Virus record (IMG/VR): IMGVR_UViG_3300038954_000215
Location: 1-32,782 of that record
Direction: 5' to 3' (one strand)
Source of the DNA: a virus
Length of the DNA stretch: 32,782 nt
In this document: one piece after another, positions 23,719 through 30,249 of the stretch
Numbering within the stretch: position 1 is the first letter of the stretch
Layout of the letters: the number at the start of each line of letters is the position of its first letter
Notes under the pieces: generated by a model
Databases searched by the model: none
The model's input: only the letters and a program-made list of their open reading frames with translations
What the model was told of the DNA's origin: nothing
Translations under genes and position numbers: made by a program

Positions 23719-23944
23719 CGTCATCCTCCCGTTGCTGTTGGCGCACAGTGCTCCCGCACACCTCCTCTGACAGCAAATCAGCCACAAATGCGAATAATGC
23801 GACCTTGGCGTAAATGTCCATATCATCATACGCCAGCGCGAAAGCTTCGTGCGCCCCTTTGATATCCGCCTCAAACCCGGCCAGAGCGGAATACGCTCCT
23901 TGGTCCTCGTGATTCTTGATCCATCGATCAATCACTCGACTCAT
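23711..23944 (-). CDS. Hypothetical small protein
   Basis: This 77-residue acidic protein has a strong GAAAGGAGG site before its ATG. It contains a helical middle (FEADIKGAHEAFALAYDDMD IYAKVALFAFVADLL) with some hydrophobic side, and an Asp/Glu tail. No family is recognised. It overlaps the GNAT-like gene by 8 nt and is overlapped at its start by a 33-residue frame. Confidence 0.6.
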   Translation of the reverse strand: MSRVIDRWIKNHEDQGAYSALAGFEADIKGAHEAFALAYDDMDIYAKVALFAFVADLLSEEVCGSTVRQQQREDDDE

Positions 23945-24029
23945 GTCTTCCTCCTTTCTCGCGCGCCATTTCGTGACTCTCGCGCGCCAGAGTGGTCAGT
24001 CCCTGCCTCAGCTTCTCGCCGTTATTCAT
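23928..24029 (-). CDS. Possible small ORF, 33 residues
   Basis: The minus strand has AGGAGG, then ATGGCG, then an ATG at 24029. The frame encodes MNNGEKLRQGLTTLARESHE MAREKGGRHESSD and ends in TGA at 23930-23928. The same AGGAGG-ATGNNN-ATG arrangement precedes three other genes here, which argues for translation. The 17-nt overlap with the following gene is modest. The product would be a short charged helix of unknown use. Confidence 0.45.
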   Translation of the reverse strand: MNNGEKLRQGLTTLARESHEMAREKGGRHESSD

Positions 24030-24096
24030 CGCCATCCTCCTTTGCGCCTCTCAGACGCTCTTGTGTCCATCTTTTTCCATCCGCGCTACCACACCC

Positions 24097-25167
24097 CTAC
24101 CCGCCCCTCTCCGCGCCATCTCGCGCCGCCTCACTCCCCTCTCCGTGCTCCTGCTCCACGATCCGCATGACCGCCGCCCTAATCGCCTGCTCGCCTGCCA
24201 CCTCTGGTACCATCGCACGCACCGGCGCCGTCTCCGCCTCTGCCCGCGCCTGGATGTCGGCCTGGGTGTCACTATCCAGCCGTCGCCACACCGCCGCTAG
24301 ACGCCGTCTGCGCTCCGCCTGCTCGGCACGTCGACGCTCTCGGTCGGCCTGCTCTCGCGCCTCGATCTCTGCGACAGCTGCGCCCGGTCTCTTGCGCGCC
24401 GCCCGCTGGGCCTCGGCCGCCTGTGCCGTATCGCGATCGTGCTGCAGATTGGCACAGATGCGGTGGCAGTACGACGCCGGATTCCCCCGGAATCCGTCCC
24501 GCCCTTTGACCAGCGTCTTTTGGATCGCCTCGTCGACGATGTCGGCATCATACTCTCGCAGGATCCCGAGCTCGTCCTGCAGCAGGATCTCCGACTCGTC
24601 GGTGTGTGTCATCGACAGGTACTCGGCGAGCATGTGCGGGCGGCGATACCGTGACATGTCTTCCGCAGGTATGACGGGACCACCACCCCCTGTTCCGCAA
24701 GAGTTGTTATCAGGATCAGGATGCTGCTGGCTGGCCAGTGCAGTGTCCACATCTCCACACCTGGGGGATCCTGATCTTATACCTACAGATACACGGTCAC
24801 CAGACCGGATCTTACTCTGCAGATCTTGTGACTGCGCGCGTGCGCGCACGGTCTGGGCAGCGATTGGCCTTTTGGTGGTCTTTTGGTGGTCTTTTGGTGG
24901 TCTTTTAGTGGTCACTTGCTGGCCAGACCGTGCGGGCGCGCGCGTGTACGCGCGCACGGTCTGGGCAGCGATTGGCCATTTGGTGGGCTCTTGGTGGCCA
25001 CCCTCACCCTCTGCGGATTCCAGCTCGTCGCACAGTCTGGACAGCGCGTACCCCACGACCTGACTGCGTGTCACTGCATGCAAGCCGAGGTGGCTACACA
25101 GCAGAGACTTCGCCGCCTCGGCCCGTGCTGCCACCTCGTCCTGCAGGGTGATCCGCCAGCGCGCCAC
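24097..25167 (-). CDS. Putative replication initiator carrying internal iterons
   Basis: This 356-residue protein starts at GTG 25167, overlapping the TAG of the upstream gene, with GGGGGAGGTG before it. Residues 1-50 (RWRITLQDEVAARAEAAKSL LCSHLGLHAVTRSQ) could be a small helical DNA-binding domain. Residues 60-150 are low-complexity and encode repeats (WPIAAQTVRA and RPIAAQTVRA). The region 165-250 (YLSMTHTDESEILLQDELGI LREYDADIVDEAIQKTLVKG) with FRGNPASYCHRICANL resembles helper-loader-binding parts of initiators. A coiled coil follows. Phages of the lambda type keep their origin inside the initiator gene, and the 24842-24977 repeats suggest the same here. No match to a named family was made. 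Confidence 0.6.
   Translation of the reverse strand: MARWRITLQDEVAARAEAAKSLLCSHLGLHAVTRSQVVGYALSRLCDELESAEGEGGHQEPTKWPIAAQTVRAYTRAPARSGQQVTTKRPPKDHQKTTKRPIAAQTVRARAQSQDLQSKIRSGDRVSVGIRSGSPRCGDVDTALASQQHPDPDNNSCGTGGGGPVIPAEDMSRYRRPHMLAEYLSMTHTDESEILLQDELGILREYDADIVDEAIQKTLVKGRDGFRGNPASYCHRICANLQHDRDTAQAAEAQRAARKRPGAAVAEIEAREQADRERRRAEQAERRRRLAAVWRRLDSDTQADIQARAEAETAPVRAMVPEVAGEQAIRAAVMRIVEQEHGEGSEAARDGAERGG
24842..24977. repeat. Iteron array, candidate replication origin
   Basis: A 28-bp direct repeat occurs at 24842-24869 and 24950-24977; its core reads CGCGCACGGTCTGGGC. A 12-bp part (CGCACGGTCTGG) is also present between them in inverted orientation (24922-24933, ccagaccgtgcg). Directly after the first copy lie four tandem 11-bp repeats (CTTTTGGTGGT three times, then CTTTTAGTGGT) at 24869-24912. 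Because 11 is not a multiple of three, the array was not built by repeating codons, so selection on DNA rather than on protein is likely. Confidence 0.6.
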
Positions 25168-25715
25168 TATCCCACCTCCCCCACATACGCCAGCGCTCGC
25201 TGGAGCTGCCACTCGCGCTCGGCTTCCCAGGCGGCGTACCTGGCGGCGGCCCTGGCGGCGGCCGAGGCGGCGTCCCAGGCGGCGGCCCAGGCGGCGGCCC
25301 AGGCGGCGGCCCAGGCGGCTTCCCAGGCGGCGGCCCAGGCGGCGTCCCAGACGGCGTCCCAGGCGACGGTCCTGGCGGCGGCAAGCTCTTCGTCCGTCGC
25401 CTCTCCGCGAGCATATGCCCGTGCTACGCGTACGGCGGCCCATGACCGCTCATCGGGCTCGCGGCCTGCCGCCCGCTCGCGCACTAGCGCCCGCTCGGCG
25501 CAATCGCAGGCCAGCAGACGGCGCTGCCTATCATCCATCCAGACGGTGGTGATCGCCCACAGTCGATCCACCGCCGGAATATCCAGCCGGGCGCACTGCG
25601 CTGCGGTGATCCCATCACCGACCAGCTCGGCGACCACTTCCCAGGTGTAGTCATCGCAGGGCCCCCGCGGCACCGCCGCCCTAATGTCAGATACGGTCTT
25701 GATGCTGTCAGCCAT
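25167..25715 (-). CDS. Ala/Trp-repeat protein, Imm5-like (paralogue A)
   Basis: This 182-residue protein is strongly similar to the protein of 26950-27543. The N-terminal 110 residues (DDYTWEVVAELVGDGITAAQ, then WMDDRQRRLLACDCAERALV) are conserved. The motif AAVRVARAYARGEATDEELA resembles the Imm5-type putative immunity domain. The C-terminal 60 residues are a four-residue repeat (AAAW, DAAW, EAAW) encoded by 12-bp DNA repeats, likely one long helix with a Trp stripe. The ATG overlaps the upstream gene by 8 nt with GAGGGGGTGG inside that gene's end. Function unknown; the immunity name is only a family label. Confidence 0.7.
   Translation of the reverse strand: MADSIKTVSDIRAAVPRGPCDDYTWEVVAELVGDGITAAQCARLDIPAVDRLWAITTVWMDDRQRRLLACDCAERALVRERAAGREPDERSWAAVRVARAYARGEATDEELAAARTVAWDAVWDAAWAAAWEAAWAAAWAAAWAAAWDAASAAARAAARYAAWEAEREWQLQRALAYVGEVG
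25250..25400 (-). repeat. 12-bp coding repeats (Ala-Ala-Ala-Trp) in paralogue A
   Basis: On the plus strand GCGGCCCAGGCG-type 12-bp units recur about ten times with point changes. They keep the reading frame and encode xAAW units, unlike the 11-bp iterons 350 bp away. Replication slippage probably sets the copy number. Confidence 0.7.
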
Positions 25716-26382
25716 GAGCCACCCCCTCCAATCGTACCGGCGTGTAGTCGTACACCAGCGTCTTGGCAGTCAGTGTGGTAGTGATACCTCGTCCGTCCTG
25801 ATCTATCCGTCGCACGACAGCACGCGATGCCATCAGATCGTAGTCAGCCTCGAGCGTCTCCGGCCATGACAACACTACGACATCCTTGACACGACAGTCT
25901 CTCCGCGGCACGAGGATTTCCCCGGCGTCTGGTATCATCAGCAGTGGGTCCGCGTCACACTCTGTCCATGCGCCCACCGCATCTCCCACCAGGCGATGGG
26001 TCGACCTGTGACGCACAATCCGACTGCCATCCCTCCGGACCCATGCGACACCGGTGCCCGCCTTGTCGTAGTACCACCCGGGCACCAGTGCATATGCGTT
26101 GCAAATCCCAGGCTCTGTGCTATCCGACACCGCCCGCTCCACCAGCAGCTCCTGTTGTCTCGCTGGCAGGTCGGAAAAGAATGGCGCCTCGCCCACGCGC
26201 TCGCCGAGTCGGCAGGCCACCCGCGACAGCCGCTCGGTCTCACCGTCTACCCGTTTGATCGCCTCCCACAGCCGCTCTAGCCCACCGTGGATCTCCTGCA
26301 CCGCAGCGGCGAAATCCGCCGCCTCAGCCTCCAGCTTTGCTAATCTGCGATCCATGGCAGCACACCACCATCTCCTTGTCAT
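25708..26382 (-). CDS. Hypothetical protein with N-terminal coiled coil
   Basis: This 224-residue protein starts at ATG 26382, with AAGGAGG 6 nt upstream. Residues 10-60 form a coiled coil (RRLAKLEAEAADFAAAVQEI HGGLERLWEAIKRVDGETER). The rest is a beta-rich domain with Trp and Asp (ICNAYALVPGWYYDKAGTGV AWVRRDG, then DAGEILVPRRDCRVKDVVVL). It ends EGVAHG, identical to the end of the DUF1937 protein upstream of the other Ala/Trp paralogue. That shared end is the part of the duplicated segment that carries the ribosome binding site. Function not recognised. Confidence 0.65.
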   Translation of the reverse strand: MTRRWWCAAMDRRLAKLEAEAADFAAAVQEIHGGLERLWEAIKRVDGETERLSRVACRLGERVGEAPFFSDLPARQQELLVERAVSDSTEPGICNAYALVPGWYYDKAGTGVAWVRRDGSRIVRHRSTHRLVGDAVGAWTECDADPLLMIPDAGEILVPRRDCRVKDVVVLSWPETLEADYDLMASRAVVRRIDQDGRGITTTLTAKTLVYDYTPVRLEGVAHG

Positions 26383-26383
26383 A

Positions 26384-26953
26384 TCATCCCTCCTTGTTTT
26401 TAGTCACGCACCTCGCGGCCACAAGCACCGGGTGTGTCTCCCAGCACGCGACGGCCGCTGCCAGCGCGTCTCCCGCGTCCTCGCGCCCTTTTTTTGTCGA
26501 CGGCCACATGTCATCGGCGATGTCATAGCGCGCCATCAGCGCGTCTCTGACAGCCTGCTTCGATGCGCTGTTTTTGCCACACAAGTGCTTTTTGATTTTT
26601 TGGGGCGATAGCTGATAGATTGGGATATCGTAGTATCCCCACGCTACTATCACACCCCAAGCCATCCCCACCTTGGCTGACGCCGCCGCATTGCGCGGCC
26701 ACGACTGTGCCTCGGCGCAGATCGCCTTGATCCGCGGTACGCCCCGGTAGCACATCTGCGTAGACAGCCACCCAGACATCCCCTGCGCCAAATCACGCGC
26801 ACGCCGAACATTATCGTCAGCCTTGTAGTGGTGTTTTCGATCTTTCGCCGGTTTTGTGCGGATCGTAGTCATCGCCCACACGCTAGTCGTGTCCGGCAGA
26901 TACAGCGCTAGGCCCAGGTGTGCTAGGCCGGGGTCGACCCCTAGGATCATCAT
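26384..26953 (-). CDS. RuvC-like Holliday junction resolvase
   Basis: This 189-residue protein has the RuvC pattern of catalytic acids: Asp7 in ILGVDPG, Glu81 in AICAEAQ, and Asp159 and Asp162 in EDAGDALAAA. RuvC-type enzymes cut four-way junctions. In phages they clear branched DNA before packaging or during recombination. The ATG at 26953 overlaps the upstream TGA as ATGA, behind a GGGGGGAGGTGA site. Longer frames to 27271 would run through the Ala repeat of the neighbour. It sits between the two Ala/Trp paralogues, near the RecE/RecT pair. Confidence 0.85.
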   Translation of the reverse strand: MMILGVDPGLAHLGLALYLPDTTSVWAMTTIRTKPAKDRKHHYKADDNVRRARDLAQGMSGWLSTQMCYRGVPRIKAICAEAQSWPRNAAASAKVGMAWGVIVAWGYYDIPIYQLSPQKIKKHLCGKNSASKQAVRDALMARYDIADDMWPSTKKGREDAGDALAAAVACWETHPVLVAARCVTKNKEG

Positions 26954-27543
26954 GATGTCACCTCCCCCCGCACGTACGCCAACGCGCGCTCGATCTGCCA
27001 CTCCCGCTCGGCGTCGATGGCAGCGGCCCCGGCGTCCCAGGCCGCGTCCCAGGCGGCGTACCTGGCGGCGGCCCTGGCGGCTTCCCAGGCGGCTTCCCCG
27101 GCGGCGTACCTGGCGGCGTCTCTGGCGGCCAAGGCGGCCAAGGCGGCCAAGGCGGCCAAGGCGGCGTCCCTGGCGGCCCAGGCGGCCAAGGCGGCGGCAC
27201 CGGCTGCCTCCCGATCCTCGTCCGTCGCCTCGCCGCGAGCGTATGCCCGGGAGACGCGTACCGCCTCCCATGACCGCTCGTCGGGCTCGCGGCCTGCGGC
27301 GCGCTCACGCCCCAACGCCCGCTCGGCGCAATCGGCCGCAAATAGCCTACCCTGCCCGTCGTCCATCCACACGTAGATGATCGCCCACAGGCGATCCTCC
27401 GCCGGGATGTCTAGCTGGGCGCACTGCTCGGCCGTGAGCCCATCACCGACCAGGTCGGCGACCACTTCCCAGGTGTAGTCATCGCAGGGCCCCCGCGGCC
27501 CTGCGGCCATGACGTCGTCCACGTCCTTGATACTGTCAGCCAT
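26950..27543 (-). CDS. Ala-repeat protein, Imm5-like (paralogue B)
   Basis: This 197-residue protein is the second copy of the Ala/Trp-repeat family. The first 110 residues differ from paralogue A at only about one in five positions (DDYTWEVVADLVGDGLTAEQ, GREPDERSWEAVRVSRAYAR). The repeat region differs: ALA units encoded by 9-bp repeats near 27121-27200 and AAR/AAW units elsewhere. Both copies start inside the end of an upstream gene (EGVAHG) and end in a Shine-Dalgarno-bearing tail for the next gene. The duplication therefore carried its own translation signals. Function unknown. Confidence 0.7.
   Translation of the reverse strand: MADSIKDVDDVMAAGPRGPCDDYTWEVVADLVGDGLTAEQCAQLDIPAEDRLWAIIYVWMDDGQGRLFAADCAERALGRERAAGREPDERSWEAVRVSRAYARGEATDEDREAAGAAALAAWAARDAALAALAALAALAARDAARYAAGEAAWEAARAAARYAAWDAAWDAGAAAIDAEREWQIERALAYVRGEVTS
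27050..27210 (-). repeat. 9- and 12-bp coding repeats in paralogue B
   Basis: On the plus strand five consecutive GGCGGCCAA-type 9-bp units (around 27124-27170) encode Ala-Leu-Ala. Neighbouring 12- to 15-bp units encode AARY and AAWD groups. All keep the reading frame. Copy number differs from paralogue A, which fits slippage after duplication. Confidence 0.65.
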
Positions 27544-27898
27544 GAGCCACCCCCTCTCGTCGACACCAGTCCGTGTATGTCATCCACGGACTGTCAGCGG
27601 CGACACGCTGCCAGAGCTCGATCTCGTAGCGCACCCCCGCCGACTCGTGCCATCCGTCGATGTCTAGCACTACTAGACTGTCAGTATTGCGCAGCAGCGA
27701 GGCTGCTGCGTGGCGCATCCAGTAGTCCCAATCCGGCGGGTGGTCCCCGGAGCAGTCGACGGCGTGTCCATAGACTACCGGTGCGTATACCAGATAGCCG
27801 CGAGCTGCGATCGTGTGTGCAGCCTGTGCGGCCAGTGTGGCGCGCTCCTCGCGCACCTCTGGGCGCGGGTGTGTGTACGGTGATGATAGATAGATCAA
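27536..27898 (-). CDS. DUF1937 protein, nucleoside deoxyribosyltransferase-like
   Basis: This 120-residue protein matches DUF1937: YLSSPYTHPRPEVREERATL AAQAAHTIAARGYLVYAPVV, an H near residue 45 (YGHAVD), DWDYWMRHAAASLLRNTDSL VVLDIDGWHESAGVRYEIEL. This is a Rossmann-like fold related to nucleoside 2-deoxyribosyltransferases, with the Glu of the SAGVRYEIE segment in the place of the usual active-site acid. It may act on nucleotides, but activity is unproven. The start is TTG at 27898 with GGGAGGCGATT before it. It overlaps the paralogue B start by 8 nt. Confidence 0.75.
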   Translation of the reverse strand: MIYLSSPYTHPRPEVREERATLAAQAAHTIAARGYLVYAPVVYGHAVDCSGDHPPDWDYWMRHAAASLLRNTDSLVVLDIDGWHESAGVRYEIELWQRVAADSPWMTYTDWCRREGVAHG

Positions 27899-27920
27899 AA
27901 TCGCCTCCCGTGCCTGTGCG

Positions 27921-28202
27921 TCATCTGTTGCCTCCTAACCGTCCATACACGTCGCGTCTCATCTGCTCGTATCTCTCCGCGAGGCTCTGGAGACACTCGC
28001 ATGCCTGCCGCCCCTGGTCGCCTGTCTCCAGCCCGAGCTCGCGGAGCAGCGATCCCACACGTAATGCGATGGAGCAGTACGCCTCTAGGGCAAGGCTCCG
28101 CCGCGTGCGCGGCATAGCAGATAGCAGCCCCGCAGACACGCTGGACAGTGTGGTATCAATGCCACGCAATAGCTGTCCGATGATCACTTCGTCGCCTTCC
28201 AT
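27921..28202 (-). CDS. Hypothetical protein, 93 residues
   Basis: This protein starts at ATG 28202, preceded by GGAGGTGTGAG inside the end of the recT-like gene. It is helical (VIIGQLLRGIDTTLSSVSAG LLSAMPRTRRSLALEAYCSI), followed by GRQACECLQSLAERYEQMRR. Two Cys occur close together, but no metal site is evident. No family is recognised. It lies between the RecT and DUF1937 genes, so it belongs to the early recombination block. Confidence 0.6.
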   Translation of the reverse strand: MEGDEVIIGQLLRGIDTTLSSVSAGLLSAMPRTRRSLALEAYCSIALRVGSLLRELGLETGDQGRQACECLQSLAERYEQMRRDVYGRLGGNR

Positions 28203-28203
28203 C

Positions 28204-29001
28204 TCACACCTCCAATCCCTGCAATTCCTGATGCTCGCCACCGATCTCCTCCAGCGCCTCCCGCCACGCATCGCGCAGCTTCTCCACGTCCTCTTGCGTG
28301 CAATCTGCCGCGCGCTCCCGGCCTGTCACAAGCCGGAATGTGTCCTCCCACGCCTTTTTGGGCGCCACGCCTGTGGCATCCGCGTAGCGCTGCACGTCTG
28401 GTGCTAGCTCAGACGCCAGATCTCGCACAGCGCTCACACCGTTCCACGGCTCCTCGATGTGTGCAGGCTCCAGGTGGACAGTCTCATCGCCGACCTCCTC
28501 GGGAATCGTAGTGCCACTAAGATCCTCCGGGAAAAGTTTTCGGATCAACCGTGCCCACGCGCACTTGCCCAGCATGATCCGCGGCTTGCCCTTCCACAAA
28601 GGCCCTCCGCGGTTTTGCTCGTCATAATACGCGCGCTGCGACACCTCGACCCACTCGCCGCACATCCGCACCCGGCCTCGTACTGTGCACACCAGCTCGT
28701 CGTCGATCACTGGGAAATCTTCCGAGACTGGCAGCAGCGGCCCGTTGCGCTGAGCGATTGCCCAATAGCCATCGATTGTAGGGGCGATGTATAGCCGCTT
28801 TCGCTTATCTTTTCCTACGTACTGTGAAAACACGTAGATCTGTTTTGTGAGCGGATCGAGCTGCATCCGCTCTGCCGCCTCCATGTACACCGCAAATTCC
28901 TCGCTGGTAAGGCCTGGCGCCATCGTATTGCGGATCAGCTCACGCTGCTCCTCGGTCCATGTCAGCGCCTTCTGCGGTTGCTGTGTCAGTGCCTGTGTCA
29001 T
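28204..29001 (-). CDS. RecT/Bet-family single-strand annealing protein
   Basis: This 265-residue protein matches the Bet/RecT group. ELIRNTMAPGLTSEEFAVYM EAAERMQLDPLTKQIYVF is the usual opening motif. It is followed by APTIDGYWAIAQRNGPLLPV, the RGGPLWKGKPRIMLGKCAWA segment, and an acidic, helical C-terminus. It anneals complementary strands made by the neighbouring exonuclease, giving phage homologous recombination. The ATG at 29001 stands 6 nt after AGGAGG; an ATG at 29007 touches that site directly. The RecE-like gene ends 11 nt upstream, the classic recET pairing. Confidence 0.88.
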   Translation of the reverse strand: MTQALTQQPQKALTWTEEQRELIRNTMAPGLTSEEFAVYMEAAERMQLDPLTKQIYVFSQYVGKDKRKRLYIAPTIDGYWAIAQRNGPLLPVSEDFPVIDDELVCTVRGRVRMCGEWVEVSQRAYYDEQNRGGPLWKGKPRIMLGKCAWARLIRKLFPEDLSGTTIPEEVGDETVHLEPAHIEEPWNGVSAVRDLASELAPDVQRYADATGVAPKKAWEDTFRLVTGRERAADCTQEDVEKLRDAWREALEEIGGEHQELQGLEV

Positions 29002-29011
29002 AGTCATCCTC

Positions 29012-29785
29012 CTAGTAGTACGCCCACCGTGGGGGCTCCAGTGTCTCCACGCGACCGCTGCTCAGCGGCCACTCGTCTATCAGTCTCTGGCCGGCAAATC
29101 GATCGGCTGTCTGCAAATACAGCCCACGGCCAAGATTGATCCAATCTTGCGAGCAGGCAAAAACCTCCACACAATGCGGAGGGGTCGATCGGACGAAAGC
29201 CCAGAAAAATGGAAGCCTCTCGCCCGTCTCGGCCTCCCATCCGTCTTGGTACATCGCGGCCTGTACGTGATACCAGCCGTCGAGCACCTTCCGCTGCAGC
29301 ATGTGATACTGCAAGGTGTTACTCGTCTTCAGGTCGACGATGCCATCCGCCAGGACCGTGTCAGGCCGGCCCTTGAAGCGCAGGCCGTGCGGTCCATCCC
29401 ATACCACAGACAGCTGGTGTCGGCCGTGCTCGATGTACCCGCGCGTCCTGTCCACTGTCAGCAGTGCGTCGTGCATCCCGCGCACGAGCTCAAGCTCGTC
29501 GGGCGTCAGATCGTCCGGCTGCTCGCGCGTCGCGGCCCACTCCTTGTAGGCCTTCGCTCGGCGGCTTTTTGTTGGCGCAACCCCAAAAGCCGCCTCGAGC
29601 CCCTCCTCGCCGCCAAAGGCCAGCGCGTCGACCGCAGATCCCAATCTCATCGGCTTCGAAACCTCGACTCCCTTTTGGCGACGCCACGCGTAGTCCGCCG
29701 GGGACTCCGCAAACGCTTTGAGATCGGAGCGACTGACAGCGTCGATCCGATCGTACTCTGCAAACGGCATGTCCTCATAAATCAT
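29012..29785 (-). CDS. RecE-like exonuclease (exodeoxyribonuclease VIII type)
   Basis: This 257-residue protein resembles the phage exonucleases that feed RecT. Early motifs SRSDLKAFAESPADYAWR and MRLGSAVDALAF come before the PD-(D/E)XK core: KGRPDTVLADGIVDLKTSNT, with Asp142, Asp151 and Lys153 as candidate metal-binding and catalytic residues, then WYHVQAAMYQDGW with Gln175. It would degrade one strand of double-stranded ends to give 3' overhangs. The ATG has AAGGAGGCTACAG upstream. Position next to the RecT gene supports the call. Confidence 0.85.
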   Translation of the reverse strand: MIYEDMPFAEYDRIDAVSRSDLKAFAESPADYAWRRQKGVEVSKPMRLGSAVDALAFGGEEGLEAAFGVAPTKSRRAKAYKEWAATREQPDDLTPDELELVRGMHDALLTVDRTRGYIEHGRHQLSVVWDGPHGLRFKGRPDTVLADGIVDLKTSNTLQYHMLQRKVLDGWYHVQAAMYQDGWEAETGERLPFFWAFVRSTPPHCVEVFACSQDWINLGRGLYLQTADRFAGQRLIDEWPLSSGRVETLEPPRWAYY

Positions 29786-30008
29786 CTGTAGCCTCCTTGT
29801 GGATTGCGAGGTTGATCTCGGTCCGCAGCGAGTGCAGTCGCAGACCTAGTGCCACCAGCACTCGCGCGAGGTCCGGGTCGTAGTCCAGCAGCGCCTCGTG
29901 TGCGCACCTGCACGCCTGCAGCGCGGCGACTATCTCCTTGCGCGCGCAGATGCGATTGTGTAGCTGCACATGCCGCGCCTCTCTCTCCCTGCACTCCTCT
30001 CTCCTCAT
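29775..30008 (-). CDS. Hypothetical small protein
   Basis: This 77-residue protein begins MRREECREREARHVQLHNRI CARKEI and continues with a helical stretch (ALLDYDPDLARVLVALGLRL HSLRTEINLAIHKE). The ATG overlaps the upstream stop as ATGA, and it overlaps the RecE-like gene by 11 nt. It has three Cys and no obvious fold match. Its place in the early operon suggests an accessory role. Confidence 0.6.
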   Translation of the reverse strand: MRREECREREARHVQLHNRICARKEIVAALQACRCAHEALLDYDPDLARVLVALGLRLHSLRTEINLAIHKEATDDL

Positions 30009-30175
30009 GGTGTCACCTCATCATGGCTGAGCGTCTTGTGCAGACGCTCTTTGTGCCGCTGGATAGCCAGCTTGATAGTACGATACCGTCTAAAACTGGT
30101 ACCACGATCTCGCTCGGCCTCGAGCTTGCGTATGCGCCGGCGGATTTGCCGTGCGCGCTTTGTCTTGGCGTCCAT
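30005..30175 (-). CDS. Hypothetical basic small protein
   Basis: This 56-residue protein is very basic (KTKRARQIRRRIRKLEAERD, then SFRRYRTIKLAIQRHKERLH). It has AAGGAGGG before the ATG at 30175. An ATG at 30217 would add a Gly-rich leader without a ribosome binding site. It could bind nucleic acid through its helix of Arg residues, but no family is recognised. Its stop overlaps the next start as ATGA. It may be the first gene after the promoter candidate at 30189-30217. Confidence 0.55.
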   Translation of the reverse strand: MDAKTKRARQIRRRIRKLEAERDRGTSFRRYRTIKLAIQRHKERLHKTLSHDEVTP

Positions 30176-30188
30176 AATCCCTCCTTGT

Positions 30189-30217
30189 TTATTAAATTCC
30201 CCGCCCTGGTTGTTCAA
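30189..30217 (-). promoter_or_regulatory. Candidate promoter overlapping an inverted repeat
   Basis: The minus strand has TTGAAC (30217-30212), a 17-nt spacer and TAATAA (30194-30189), close to a sigma-70 promoter. One arm of the inverted repeat at 30199-30245 lies in the spacer, so a protein bound there could block it. A start near 30182 would cut into the ribosome binding site of the first gene, which weakens the call. Confidence 0.35.
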
Positions 30218-30245
30218 AAACCCACGTTGGTATTACAGGGCGGGG
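30199..30245. repeat. Ten-bp inverted repeat, possible operator or terminator
   Basis: CCCCGCCCTG at 30199-30208 and CAGGGCGGGG at 30236-30245 are perfect inverted copies (11 bp with the flanking T-A), 27 nt apart. On the minus strand the second arm is followed by AATTTAATAAAC, poor for a terminator. An operator controlling the promoter candidate is the more likely reading. Confidence 0.45.
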
Positions 30246-30249
30246 ATTA

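Noticed and set aside
23719-23931. Longer GNAT-like protein starting at 23931
   Set aside because: The 71 extra residues are unlike the family and overlap gene 23711-23944; the ATG at 23718 has GGGAGG at 6 nt.
25168-25443. Longer start of the replication gene to 25443 (Gly-Arg-Arg-Leu repeats)
   Set aside because: It would read the neighbour's repeat in the wrong frame; the GTG at 25167 has a strong ribosome binding site.
25148-25552. Plus-strand frames of Arg/Pro or Ala/Gln repeats across the 12-bp repeats (also 24883-25650, 26856-27380)
   Set aside because: GC-rich repeats leave all frames open; the minus frame has coupled starts, ribosome binding sites and a conserved paralogue.
27050-27210. 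CRISPR-like array
   Set aside because: The units are 9-12 bp without unique spacers and are translated in frame.
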